From the NCBI RefSeq assembly GCF_013204885.1, contig NZ_JABMKX010000003.1, forward strand, positions 372,001 to 436,000: 64,000 nt of DNA. Direction: 5' to 3'. A model generated the notes under the pieces. It did no database searches, was not told the DNA's origin, and saw only the letters and a program-made list of their open reading frames with translations. The position numbers were made by a program, and so were the translations under genes. Each line of letters starts with the position of its first letter. Position 1 is the stretch's first letter. Shown here piece by piece: positions 16,456 to 25,228 of this stretch. The DNA comes from Paenibacillus tritici (GTDB lineage: Bacteria; Bacillota; Bacilli; Paenibacillales; Paenibacillaceae).

Positions 16456-18540
16456 TCAATAGATGGTGCGGTTGCCGGCATCTTCAATTCCGCTCTTGCG
16501 GTAGAAGTACGTATTGATCTGATCACGCCACTCCTTGGCATGGGCGGCCTGTCCCTTAAGGCGTTCCTCCACCTGTGTGTATAGGCCGTCCGCGATGCTG
16601 CCCTTCAGTCCGCTCCACGCGTCCAGCAGCCCTTCGGCACGCTCCGCACCCTCAAAGTGGGTGTCGTAAATATGCTGAATCACTGTTTTGCCGGAATGCA
16701 GCACATGGGTATACGGCACATGATGGAAGAATAGCAGCAGCTCATCCGGGCATTCCTCCAGTGAATCATAACGGAGGGCGTTGCTGCCCATATACTGGGC
16801 ACTATAGCCGGTGCCGGTAGCCACGGTCCGGTCTACCCCAATGCCCTGATGATCCGCATAATGGTAGGTGCCCCACATGGAATATTCATAGCCGTCCACA
16901 TTCGGGCCGTAGTGATGCTCGGGATTGATCATCCAGCCCACTCCAAGCGGTGCCGTATAGGACTCATAGATCTCCCAGGAATCCAGTAAAATCCGGCTGA
17001 TCACGCCAGCGGCGGCAGCCTTTGTTCCAAACGTCAGAGCGATCCACTCGGCGGCAATAGCTTCTGAACTCAGCTCCGGGTTCCAGGCCAGACGCCCGAA
17101 GCCGTAGAGGTTAGCCTGGGCCAGCAGATGGCCGGTCCAATTCGCGTCATTACCCACATTGGATACCGCAGCCACTCCGCTTAAGCGGTTGCCCCACAGC
17201 GAGCCGTCAACAATCCGCTTCACCGGAGCCGTTCCGCCCTTGGCCAGTGTATCGAATTCCATAATCTCCTTCCACTGCGGGACCAGATAGCATACATGAC
17301 GCTGCTGTCCAGTGTACTCTTGGGCAATCTGGAATTCAATGACCTGATTCGTCCGCTCCAGTGCCCCGAACAGCGGGGAGACCGGCTCTCTGACCTGGAA
17401 ATCCATCGGTCCGTTCTTGATCTGCAGAATAACGTTGTCGTTAAATTGGCCGTCCAGCGGTTTGAAATGATCGTAGGCTGCTCTGGCCCGGTCCGTCTTG
17501 CGGTCACGCCAGTCCTGCTTGCAGTTATATACGAAGCAGCGCCAGATCACGATGCCGCCGAACGGTTCGAGGGCTTCCGCCAGCATATTCGCGCCATCGG
17601 CATGATTCCGCCCGTAGGTGAACGGACCGGGACGGTTCTCTGAGTCAGCCTTGACCACAAACCCGCCAAAATTAGGAATGGCGGCATAGATTTCTGCTGC
17701 TTTGGACTTCCACCATTCCCGTACTCCGGCTTCCAGCGGATCTGCCGTGCCCACTTCACCCTCATGCATAGGAGCAGCGAAGTTCACACTCAGGAACAGA
17801 CGGATGCCATAGATACGGAAGATACCGGCGATTCGTGCAACATCCGGCAGGTAAGTGGAGATGAACAGCGTCTCCAGCGCATGGACGTTCACATTATTGA
17901 TGGCAATGGCGTTGATGCCTGCTGTAGCCATCAGCCGTGCGTAATCCGTGATTCTGTCCATATCTTGCGTGAACTGATTATTCTCATACAAGAAGGACCG
18001 CCCGGAATAGCCGCGCTCCACGCTGCCGTCGAAATTATCCCAATGGTTAATCATACGCAGCGAGTTCACCGGATTCACCAGCTCATCCAGATTCTCGATG
18101 TCGTTGCCGCTGGCGATGAGGCGCAGCAGATGGAAGACCCCGTATAGGACACCCGCCGGAGAGGAGGCTCCTATAGCGATGCACTTCAGGGACTGGCTGG
18201 TGCGGATCACGAACCCTTCGTCCCCCACCGCCTTAACGGTCTTGTTATCATACATATCCTTAATCAGCGGATGACCGCCGCCAAAGGTACCGAACGCTAC
18301 CCGGAATCCCTCCGGCTGCGGAGCAGACACCGCCTGGATGTCCAGCAGGGATGCGATGCCTCTCTGCCATTCACGAAGTGCAGCCTGGAGCGTATCATGC
18401 TCTTCCGTAACGGATACGGCTCCGCACCATTTCGAGTATTGCATATATAGAGGTCCTTGCGGCAGCTTCGGATAGCTTAACCACGCATTGTATCCGCTGT
18501 CATTTCGTGCGGCATTCCCATTCCCGGATTGTTGTCCCAT
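16456..18540 (-). CDS. aguA: Alpha-glucuronidase, GH67
   Basis: A 694-residue enzyme that releases (4-O-methyl-)glucuronic acid from the ends of glucuronoxylan oligosaccharides. The length and segments such as [37 protein letters not shown] and [20 protein letters not shown] are characteristic of GH67. No signal peptide is present, so it works on imported aldouronic acids in the cytosol. GGAGGAGATAAGG precedes the ATG. A GntR-type operator at 18563-18574, nearly identical to that before uxuA, ties it to glucuronate catabolism: released glucuronate would enter via isomerization, UxuB and UxuA. Confidence 0.95.
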   Translation of the reverse strand: MGQQSGNGNAARNDSGYNAWLSYPKLPQGPLYMQYSKWCGAVSVTEEHDTLQAALREWQRGIASLLDIQAVSAPQPEGFRVAFGTFGGGHPLIKDMYDNKTVKAVGDEGFVIRTSQSLKCIAIGASSPAGVLYGVFHLLRLIASGNDIENLDELVNPVNSLRMINHWDNFDGSVERGYSGRSFLYENNQFTQDMDRITDYARLMATAGINAIAINNVNVHALETLFISTYLPDVARIAGIFRIYGIRLFLSVNFAAPMHEGEVGTADPLEAGVREWWKSKAAEIYAAIPNFGGFVVKADSENRPGPFTYGRNHADGANMLAEALEPFGGIVIWRCFVYNCKQDWRDRKTDRARAAYDHFKPLDGQFNDNVILQIKNGPMDFQVREPVSPLFGALERTNQVIEFQIAQEYTGQQRHVCYLVPQWKEIMEFDTLAKGGTAPVKRIVDGSLWGNRLSGVAAVSNVGNDANWTGHLLAQANLYGFGRLAWNPELSSEAIAAEWIALTFGTKAAAAGVISRILLDSWEIYESYTAPLGVGWMINPEHHYGPNVDGYEYSMWGTYHYADHQGIGVDRTVATGTGYSAQYMGSNALRYDSLEECPDELLLFFHHVPYTHVLHSGKTVIQHIYDTHFEGAERAEGLLDAWSGLKGSIADGLYTQVEERLKGQAAHAKEWRDQINTYFYRKSGIEDAGNRTIY

Positions 18541-18562
18541 GTCCTTATCTCCTCCAGTTCAT

Positions 18563-18574
18563 CTTGTATACTAG
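18563..18574. promoter_or_regulatory. aguA: Putative GntR operator in the alpha-glucuronidase promoter
   Basis: CTTGTATACTAG differs by one base from the palindrome CTTGTATACAAG at 20546-20557. Both sites are preceded by AT and have a TTCATYCTACCAC motif nearby, showing related promoters. It lies 22 bases before the aguA ATG. A further degenerate match, CTTGTATACTTT, lies at 18758-18769 before the AraC gene. Confidence 0.65.
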
Positions 18575-18649
18575 ATGCTGTTCAGGTTCATCCTACCACG
18601 CAGCCGGCAGCCCGGAACATTGTCAAATCAAGCTATTATTTACCCAAAT

Positions 18650-18748
18650 CAAGCAGAAACGGCTTCACCGTCCTTAAGAGGGCGGTACCGTTTCTGCGAG
18701 AAATAGAAGGATAGTTTATCGAGTGAACCTATACTTTCTTATGTTTCA
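18650..18748 (+). other. Structured intergenic element, copy 2
   Basis: GCAGAAACGG (18653-18662) pairs perfectly with CCGTTTCTGC (18688-18697), enclosing ACCGTCCT (18667-18674) with AGGGCGGT (18679-18686), one G-U pair. A second hairpin follows: ATAGAAGGATAG against CCTATACTTTCTTAT, imperfect. It matches 2219-2330 in sequence and layout. It sits between divergent aguA and the AraC gene, so it could belong to either leader or be a mobile hairpin element. No tail consistent with a terminator was seen. Confidence 0.65.
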
Positions 18749-18843
18749 AGCTGAACTCTTGTATACTTTAATGAATAAAGCATGGCGTACATCCATTCAT
18801 TCTAATATTCTAATCCAATGTAAAATGTCAGGGGGCGAATCTA

Positions 18844-19749
18844 TTGGTGGCAGCTTTTGTACCGCCTGTACCGGGGCAAAGTCTTAGTGAGACCATCATC
18901 CCGGATGTGAAGACCACACTTAACCTGTTCGGCATGCACCTGCGCAAAGTGAGCGCGGAATGGGATTATCCGCAGCATGCCCATCCCCAGTATGAATTCA
19001 ATTATGTGCTTGAAGGAGAGCAGCAGCTGATTGTTAACAACCACAGCTTCCTCCAGCGTGCCGGGGATCTGGTCCTCTTAAGGCCGGGCGATACGCATTC
19101 CAGCCGCAGCGGAAACGGCAGGCCTTTTACGTATTTCTGCATCCATTTCGATATTGATGATAAGCTGCTGATCTCCTTGCTCAGCCGTCTGAACCCTGTG
19201 CTGTTCACCTCAGAGAGCCATATTGCCCACAGATTGGGACCGGTTCTGAGCAGGCTGGTGGAGATTGCAGCCTCAGAGCCGGGCGGCATCACCATGTCTC
19301 AGCGCATGAGGCTGCAGGCTGCCGTCTTCGACCTGTTCGCCCAGCTCTGGGAAGTCTTCTCACTGGAAGCCGATGTCTCCTCCCCCGGCACCTATGAGAA
19401 GATCGAGCTGGCCCACCAGATCCGCAGCCGCCTCCAGGGGCTCGTCTATCAGCAGTTCAAGCAGGAGCTGCCGGGTGACAGCCATTACGGTATAGATGAT
19501 ATCGCCTCTGAGCTGGGGATCAGCGCTTCCCACTGTTACCGGGTGTTCCGCCAGGTATTCGGCATCTCCCCCCGGGTCTATCTCTCTGAGCAGATGCTGC
19601 ATGAGGCCAAGGTGCTGCTGGATGACCACAGCCTGTCTGTCAGCCAGATTTCCAGCCTGCTCGGCTACCGTGATATCGCCCATTTCAGCCGGCAGTTCAA
19701 GCGCTGGAGCAGCCAGTCTCCCCGGGAATACCGCGAGTCCGGTGAATAG
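18844..19749 (+). CDS. AraC-family regulator, probably of the alpha-glucuronidase region
   Basis: A 301-residue regulator: an N-terminal cupin sensing domain (WDYPQHAHPQYEFNYVLEGE, followed by RAGDLVLLRPGDTH) and a C-terminal pair of AraC helix-turn-helix motifs (IDDIASELGISASHCYRVFR and the VSQISSLLGYRDIAHFSRQF region). Translation probably begins at TTG 18844 or GTG 18847; AGGGGG lies 8 bases before the TTG. It diverges from aguA across ~300 bases, so aguA and the NIF3-like gene are candidate targets. The effector is unknown. Confidence 0.9.
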   Translation: MVAAFVPPVPGQSLSETIIPDVKTTLNLFGMHLRKVSAEWDYPQHAHPQYEFNYVLEGEQQLIVNNHSFLQRAGDLVLLRPGDTHSSRSGNGRPFTYFCIHFDIDDKLLISLLSRLNPVLFTSESHIAHRLGPVLSRLVEIAASEPGGITMSQRMRLQAAVFDLFAQLWEVFSLEADVSSPGTYEKIELAHQIRSRLQGLVYQQFKQELPGDSHYGIDDIASELGISASHCYRVFRQVFGISPRVYLSEQMLHEAKVLLDDHSLSVSQISSLLGYRDIAHFSRQFKRWSSQSPREYRESGE

Positions 19750-19780
19750 AACACTGCGTTTCAGCGGGCAGGGTAACGGA

Positions 19781-20434
19781 CTACTTTTTGATATAAGTAG
19801 CGAAATGCTCCTGAAGGTTCTTGGAGTCGATATCTGCCCGCAGATGGTGATGCACCAGCTCGTCGATCCGGGCGGTATCTCCCTGCACGATATAATCCAG
19901 TAGCTGCTGATGCTCCTGCCGAATCGCTGCCAGCTTCTCGTCCTTCAGCATATGCAGCTTGCGGTAGCGGATATAATGCACATTGAACTGCTGCAGCACG
20001 CCCCACAGGAATTCACGGCCGGCCAGGCCGAACATGGTGCGGTGAAATTGATCATCGAGCTGCAGGAACACCTCTGCTCCCTCCTCCTGCTCAATACATC
20101 TCTGCTGCTGCGCAAGATTGTCCTTCAGCATATGCAGTCCCTTTAATGGGAAATTCCCGGCCAGCGACTTCATAATCTCCTTCTCCAGCACATTGCGGAG
20201 GTAGATAATCTGTTCCACCGACTCCAGATCTATGTACGAAACGAGATTTCCTTTTTTGGGATAAATGTCGACGTATTGCTCCAGGGCCAATTGCTTCAGC
20301 ACATCGCGGATCGGCGTTCTTGACAGCTGGAAGCGCTCGGAGAGTGCAGTCTCACTGATCATCGCCCCCGGCTTCAGCTCAAGAGAGAGGATCTCCTGCT
20401 TCAGATAGGCCATTATTTCTTTTTTGGAAGTCAT
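19781..20434 (-). CDS. GntR-family (FCD domain) regulator of uronate genes, UxuR-like
   Basis: A 217-residue repressor with an N-terminal winged helix (GAMISETALSERFQLSRTPI, then RDVLKQLAL) and an all-helical FCD effector domain. FCD regulators include the uronate repressors ExuR and UxuR. The frame is open for 33 more codons upstream, but the ATG at 20434 gives the usual family length; its ribosome site is weak. It diverges from uxuA, and the palindrome CTTGTATACAAG lies between them with a near copy before aguA. Repression of uxuAB and aguA relieved by a uronate intermediate is inferred. Confidence 0.88.
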   Translation of the reverse strand: MTSKKEIMAYLKQEILSLELKPGAMISETALSERFQLSRTPIRDVLKQLALEQYVDIYPKKGNLVSYIDLESVEQIIYLRNVLEKEIMKSLAGNFPLKGLHMLKDNLAQQQRCIEQEEGAEVFLQLDDQFHRTMFGLAGREFLWGVLQQFNVHYIRYRKLHMLKDEKLAAIRQEHQQLLDYIVQGDTARIDELVHHHLRADIDSKNLQEHFATYIKK

Positions 20435-20501
20435 GGAATAGACCAACTTTCTGTACGGGATTCTTCTCCCCCCATTATATAGAAAAGAGATACGAATTTC
20501 A

Positions 20502-20530
20502 TTGACAAAGATGAGAGCGTATTCTATGAT
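20502..20530 (+). promoter_or_regulatory. uxuA: Promoter of uxuA-uxuB
   Basis: TTGACA (20502-20507) and TATGAT (20525-20530) are 17 bases apart, a near-consensus vegetative promoter. The GntR operator starts 15 bases downstream, around and after the expected transcription start, a classical position for repression. Confidence 0.75.
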
Positions 20531-20545
20531 CATTACGAATCATAT

Positions 20546-20557
20546 CTTGTATACAAG
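20546..20557. promoter_or_regulatory. uxuA: GntR (UxuR-like) operator, CTTGTATACAAG
   Basis: A perfect 12-bp palindrome between divergent gntR and uxuA. Its core TTGTATACAA resembles FCD-type GntR operators. On the minus strand a TAGAAT box lies just beyond it, so one site could govern both directions. Confidence 0.75.
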
Positions 20558-20657
20558 TTCATTCTACCACACAATGATTCATCCGTAAGGTCAATTGTCC
20601 CAAGGCTTCAGATGGTTATCATTTGTATTTATGTTTATCTACAAGGAGGAAATGACA

Positions 20658-21734
20658 ATGAATATGACTTGGAGATGGTATGGCGAGGGCAACGACAACA
20701 TTACCCTTGATCACGTGCGTCAAATTCCGGGAGTAATGGGCATCGTCTGGTCGCTGCACCATAAGGTTGCCGGTGAGGTCTGGGAGATGGAAGAAATTCA
20801 GAAGGTGGCCGATCAGATTACAGCCAAGGGCTTCAGCACTGCGGTTGTTGAGAGCGTCAACGTTCATGATGATATCAAAATCGGACTGCCGTCCCGCGAC
20901 AAATATATCGACATCTATATTGATACGATCCGCAAGCTGGCCAAGGTTGGCGTTAAGGTCATCTGCTACAACTTCATGCCGGTGTTCGACTGGACCCGTA
21001 CAGAGCTGTACAAGGAGCTGCCGGACGGCTCTAATGCACTCTTTTATGAAAAGGCTGCCATTACCGATAATCCGCGCGAGATGGTGGACCGGATTCTGAA
21101 GGGTGCCGGAGAATTCACCATGCCGGGCTGGGAGCCGGAGCGTCTGGCGAAGCTGGATGAGCTGTTCGCGTCTTATGCCGATGTGACCGAGGACATTCTG
21201 TTCGACAACCTGAAGTATTTCCTGGAGCGCATTATTCCGGTATGTGAAGAAGTGGATATCCGTATGGCGATTCACCCTGACGATCCGGCCTGGCCGATCT
21301 TCGGACTGCCGCGCATTATCCGCAGCCGCGATTCTATCCGCCGGTTCCTCGACATGGTAGACAGCCCGTATAACGGACTTACCTTCTGCACAGGGTCGCT
21401 TGGAACCAACCCGCAGAATGATCTTCCGGCGATGATCCGCGAGTTCCATGACCGGATTTATTTTGCCCATATCCGCAATGTGAAGGTATTCGAGAACGGA
21501 GACTTCATTGAAGTATCCCACCGGGGGCAAGATGGCAGCGTCGATGTAGCGGAGGTTGTCAAGGCTTACCATGAGAACGGATACACCGGCTATGTGCGTC
21601 CGGACCACGGCAGACATCTCTGGGGCGAGGAGAAAAACTGCCGTCCGGGTTACGGTCTATACGACAGAGCCATGGGCATCATGTACCTGCTCGGCGTATG
21701 GGACAGCCTGGAGAATGCCAAGGGGGCGAAATAA
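20658..21734 (+). CDS. uxuA: Mannonate dehydratase UxuA
   Basis: A 358-residue enzyme converting D-mannonate to 2-keto-3-deoxy-D-gluconate in the hexuronate pathway. The family segments ICYNFMPVFDWTRT and MAIHPDDPAWPIFGLPRI (metal and substrate site) are clear, and the length is normal. AAGGAGG (20643-20649) is 8 bases before ATG 20658 and only 2 before ATG 20652, so MNMTWRW is the likely start. Its stop overlaps the uxuB start by one base. Promoter and operator are at 20502-20557. KDG kinase and aldolase genes for the next steps are not in this window. Confidence 0.96.
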   Translation: MNMTWRWYGEGNDNITLDHVRQIPGVMGIVWSLHHKVAGEVWEMEEIQKVADQITAKGFSTAVVESVNVHDDIKIGLPSRDKYIDIYIDTIRKLAKVGVKVICYNFMPVFDWTRTELYKELPDGSNALFYEKAAITDNPREMVDRILKGAGEFTMPGWEPERLAKLDELFASYADVTEDILFDNLKYFLERIIPVCEEVDIRMAIHPDDPAWPIFGLPRIIRSRDSIRRFLDMVDSPYNGLTFCTGSLGTNPQNDLPAMIREFHDRIYFAHIRNVKVFENGDFIEVSHRGQDGSVDVAEVVKAYHENGYTGYVRPDHGRHLWGEEKNCRPGYGLYDRAMGIMYLLGVWDSLENAKGAK

Positions 21735-23350
21735 TGCTGAGCCTCACCAGAAGCAGCATTGCGGACCGCGGAGCCTGGGAAGCCGCAGGTGTAGAGCTGC
21801 CGCAGTTCGATTTCGCAGCGGTCGCGCAGAATACGCTGGAGAAGCCGGAGTGGATTCACTTCGGCGCAGGCAATATCTTCCGGGGCTTCGTGGCCAATGC
21901 CCACCAGAAGCTGCTTGACAGCGGTAAGGCAGACACCGGCATCATTGCTGCTGAGACCTTCGACTTCGAGATGATTGATAAGGTCTACAAGCCTTATGAT
22001 AATCTGACTCTATTGGTGCTGATGAATGCGCGCGGCGACTTCCAGAAGCGAATCGTCAGCAGCATCGTGGAAGGCATCACCGCAGACAAGACCCGGGAAG
22101 CGGATTACAGCCGCCTGACTGAAGTATTCGAGAATCCCAGTCTGCAGATGGCCAGCTTCACCATTACGGAAAAAGGCTACTCCCTCACCGGTCCGGACGG
22201 CCAGTATCTCGGCATCGTCGAGCAAGATATTGCCGGCGGACCGGATCACCCGGTCCATGCGATGAGCATAGTCGCTTCCTTCGCTTACAAGCGTTATCTG
22301 AAGGGACAGTTCCCGATGACCTTCGTCAGCATGGACAACTGCTCGCATAACGGCGACAAGCTGAAGAACGGCATGGTCACCATCGCCAGAGAATGGGCAG
22401 CCAAGGGCCATGTGGAAGAAGGCTTCGTGTCCTATCTTGAGGATGAGCAGAAGATTACGTTCCCGCTGTCCATGATCGACAAAATCACGCCGCGTCCGTC
22501 CGAATCTATTCAGGAAGCGCTGCTTGCGCAGGGTATCGGCGGCATGGATGTGATCGTCACCTCGAAGAATACGTACACTGCGCCATTCGTCAACGCCGAG
22601 ATCAGCGAATATCTGGTGATCGAGGATAAGTTCACGAATGGCCGCCCGGCGCTTGAAGATGCCGGCGTCATCTTCACGGACCGCGATACGGTCAACAAGG
22701 TGGAGACCATGAAGGTGACTACCTGTCTCAACCCGCTGCATACGGCGCTGGCTGTAACCGGCTGTCTGCTCGGGTACACACTGATTGCCGATGAGATGAA
22801 GGACGCCACGCTTCGCAGACTCGTGGAGACCATCGGCTACAAGGAAGGGCTGCCGGTTGTGGTAGATCCGGGCATCCTGAGTCCGAAGCAGTTCCTGGAT
22901 GAAGTGCTGCAGGAGCGGTTCGCCAACCCGTTCATTCCGGATACCCCGCAGCGGATCGCAACCGACACCTCGCAGAAGGTCGGCATCCGCTTTGGCGAGA
23001 CCATCAAGTCGTATATCCGCCGCGAGGATCTCGATCCTTCGCAGCTGACTGCCATTCCGCTGGCGATCGCCGCCTGGTGCCGGTACTTGCTTGGCGTGAA
23101 CGATGAAGGCGCTGCGTTCACGCTAAGTTCCGATCCGCTGCTGGATTCGCTGCAAGCGCGTCTCGCAGGAATTACGCTGGGCGCGGATGCTGCCGAGGCC
23201 GCAGGCGTGCGGGCGGTGCTGGAGGATCAGGCCATCTTCGGCGTAGATCTGTATGCCGCCGGACTGGGCGGGACTATAGAGGCCATGTTCACCGAGATGC
23301 TGGCCGGACCTGGCGCGGTAAGGGCTACGCTGGAGAAGTATATCGGCTGA
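21734..23350 (+). CDS. uxuB: Mannitol dehydrogenase-family oxidoreductase, fructuronate reductase UxuB
   Basis: A 538-residue NAD-dependent polyol dehydrogenase-type protein predicted to reduce D-fructuronate to D-mannonate, feeding UxuA. The dinucleotide loop IHFGAGNIFRGF is near residue 40; the catalytic-domain landmarks SMDNCSHNGDKL and NPLHTALAVTG follow. TAATG overlap with uxuA gives translational coupling; GGGGGCGA serves as ribosome site. The family also contains mannitol and tagaturonate enzymes, but pairing with uxuA favours fructuronate. The operon ends at hairpins 23387-23412 and 23474-23505. Confidence 0.92.
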   Translation: MLSLTRSSIADRGAWEAAGVELPQFDFAAVAQNTLEKPEWIHFGAGNIFRGFVANAHQKLLDSGKADTGIIAAETFDFEMIDKVYKPYDNLTLLVLMNARGDFQKRIVSSIVEGITADKTREADYSRLTEVFENPSLQMASFTITEKGYSLTGPDGQYLGIVEQDIAGGPDHPVHAMSIVASFAYKRYLKGQFPMTFVSMDNCSHNGDKLKNGMVTIAREWAAKGHVEEGFVSYLEDEQKITFPLSMIDKITPRPSESIQEALLAQGIGGMDVIVTSKNTYTAPFVNAEISEYLVIEDKFTNGRPALEDAGVIFTDRDTVNKVETMKVTTCLNPLHTALAVTGCLLGYTLIADEMKDATLRRLVETIGYKEGLPVVVDPGILSPKQFLDEVLQERFANPFIPDTPQRIATDTSQKVGIRFGETIKSYIRREDLDPSQLTAIPLAIAAWCRYLLGVNDEGAAFTLSSDPLLDSLQARLAGITLGADAAEAAGVRAVLEDQAIFGVDLYAAGLGGTIEAMFTEMLAGPGAVRATLEKYIG

Positions 23351-23386
23351 GTGTAGCCGGATATACGGATACACGTAGAAATGGCT

Positions 23387-23412
23387 GTACCGCCCATAAT
23401 TAAGGGCGGTAC
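23387..23412 (+). terminator. Terminator-like hairpin after uxuB
   Basis: GTACCGCCC pairs with GGGCGGTAC over 9 bp with an 8-base A/T loop, followed by CTTTTC. It lies 37 bases after the uxuB stop. Confidence 0.6.
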
Positions 23413-23473
23413 CTTTTCAGTGGAGTACTATTATAGAATGCTCCATGGAGCAGACGTCTAAGTCCATATTGAA

Positions 23474-23505
23474 AGACCGGGAGCAATGCTCCCGGTCTTC
23501 TTTTT
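23474..23505 (+). terminator. Strong intrinsic terminator
   Basis: AGACCGGGAGC, loop AAT, GCTCCCGGTCT, then TCTTTTT: a perfect 11-bp GC-rich stem with T tract. It backs up the hairpin at 23387. From 23506 to 23635 the DNA is A/T-rich and holds a direct repeat ATTCTATTGCAG about 60 bases apart; nothing else is recognised. Confidence 0.85.
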
Positions 23506-23635
23506 GCAGCTGTAACCTGCTTATTCACTCTATGACCGAATTCTATTGCAGCAAATACATTAAAATGCGATTCACAGACCTCTTTATCCTTATTCTATTG
23601 CAGAGAGTGCAATTAGAAGCTATCCTCAGTCTACT

Positions 23636-25228
23636 CTACTCCTGTACATCAAACTCGCGGTACTCAAAATAATCAAAATCCGCCGGATGCAGCGTCCCGC
23701 TAAGGTCCTGTGCACACATACCGATGAAGGTGCCGGTGAACCGGATATAGGCCGGGAAATCATCGGACAGATGATAGATTTCCAGCGCAGCGCCGATTTT
23801 CTCCCAGGCGGAATCCCCGGTACTGTAATAGAATTGCGCCCATTCGCCGTCAATAACCACCTTCAACCCTACGCTTGCTCCCGGCTCCAGCGGAACTTCA
23901 GGCGTGAGGGTATCTTCATAGACCCCGTCCTTGGAGCGGATGATGCCCAAGGATTTCCCGTGGACTTCATCGTGAGTGATCCGCAGATAGAGATAATCCT
24001 TCGTGTCATAATAGACGATCAGACCGGCCATCTGCTGGAAATGCTGCGGCTCGAATTCAATTGAAGTCTCGGCGCTGCAATGAAAAGCCTGCTGGCGCTG
24101 TGCAACGAGGCTCTGGCGGTGCATGGAGCTCATAGATTCCCTGCCCCGCAGGCGCAGAGTTCCGGGACGCTCCTGAAGTGAAAGCCATGAATCATCGGCA
24201 GGCACACGCAGGGTACTCCAGCGGACGTCCAGCTGCGGAGCATCGAAGTCGTCGCGGGGAGCCGCTGCGGCAAAAGGATGCGCCGGAAGATCCGGGCCTT
24301 CCACCGTAAGTGCAGGAGCGTTCCCGCCGCCGGGCAGGGCAAGCCACCCGTCTGCCGTGAATGTGACGCGCTGAATCGCGGTCTCCCGGCCCAGGTTGCA
24401 GTAGTTGTCCTTCACGGGACGACCGCACAGATGCACCATATACCATTCTCCGGTCTGCGTCTCGACCAGACTGGCATGCCCCGCCTTTTGCAGCGTAAGC
24501 TCACGGTTACCGGCAGAGGTCAGCAGCGGATTGTCGGGAGCGGTCTCATAAGGGCCTTCGATCTGCTTCGAGCGAGCTACAGTCACCGCGTGATTATACT
24601 GCGTGCCTCCCTCAGCCGTAATGAGATAATACCAGCCGTCCTTCCGGTACAAATGCGGCCCTTCGGTAAGCTTCAGCCCGGTTCCCTTGTAGATCGGAAT
24701 GACCGGACCGGTCAGCCGCTGCTCAGCCGGAGAATATTCCTGGAGCACAATCCCGGCGAAGCTGTTATTGCCGGTGCGGTGATCCCACAGCATGTTGACC
24801 AGCCATTTGCGCCCGTCTTCATCATGGAACAGCGAAGGGTCGAAGCCGCTGCTGTTCAGATACACCGGCTCAGACCAGGGACCTTCGATATTCTCGGCAG
24901 TCACCAGATAGTTAGGCGTATCCTTGAAGGCACCCTGTCTGCTTTTGACATCGGTATAGATCAGATAAAAGAGTCCATCAGCGTAAGTCAGGCAAGGTGC
25001 CCAGATGCCGCCTGAATCCGGGTCCCCCTCCATGTTCAGCTGAGACTTGCGGGTGAGCGCATAAGTCAGCGGCCGCCAGTTCACCAGATCGCGGGAATGA
25101 TGAATCCGCACACCGGGATACCATTCAAAGGTTGAGGTAGCAATATAATAATCTTCTCCCGCCCGGCAGATCGACGGGTCCGGATGAAATCCGCGCAGTA
25201 TCGGATTATGAATCAAGTTTCGGCTCAT
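23636..25228 (-). CDS. GH43 beta-xylosidase (possibly arabinofuranosidase)
   Basis: A 530-residue GH43 enzyme. The five-bladed propeller starts NPILRGFHPDPSICRAGED, whose Asp in HPDPS is the general base, and contains SSGFDPSLFHDEDGRKWLVN and the acid-bearing KLTEGPHLYRKDGWYYLI. The last ~200 residues form the beta-sandwich typical of XynB-like GH43 beta-xylosidases. No signal peptide is seen, so it is intracellular. The ATG at 25228 overlaps the stop of the upstream dehydratase gene by one base, and GGGGGAG lies before it. Upstream in-frame codons to 25339 fall inside that gene and are not used. It would release xylose from oligosaccharides after AguA trims them. Confidence 0.9.
   Translation of the reverse strand: MSRNLIHNPILRGFHPDPSICRAGEDYYIATSTFEWYPGVRIHHSRDLVNWRPLTYALTRKSQLNMEGDPDSGGIWAPCLTYADGLFYLIYTDVKSRQGAFKDTPNYLVTAENIEGPWSEPVYLNSSGFDPSLFHDEDGRKWLVNMLWDHRTGNNSFAGIVLQEYSPAEQRLTGPVIPIYKGTGLKLTEGPHLYRKDGWYYLITAEGGTQYNHAVTVARSKQIEGPYETAPDNPLLTSAGNRELTLQKAGHASLVETQTGEWYMVHLCGRPVKDNYCNLGRETAIQRVTFTADGWLALPGGGNAPALTVEGPDLPAHPFAAAAPRDDFDAPQLDVRWSTLRVPADDSWLSLQERPGTLRLRGRESMSSMHRQSLVAQRQQAFHCSAETSIEFEPQHFQQMAGLIVYYDTKDYLYLRITHDEVHGKSLGIIRSKDGVYEDTLTPEVPLEPGASVGLKVVIDGEWAQFYYSTGDSAWEKIGAALEIYHLSDDFPAYIRFTGTFIGMCAQDLSGTLHPADFDYFEYREFDVQE

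Noticed and set aside
23387-23460. Third copy of the structured element at 2219 and 18650
   Set aside because: It shares only GGGCGGTACC; the outer arms and the second hairpin are missing, so it is better read as a plain terminator.
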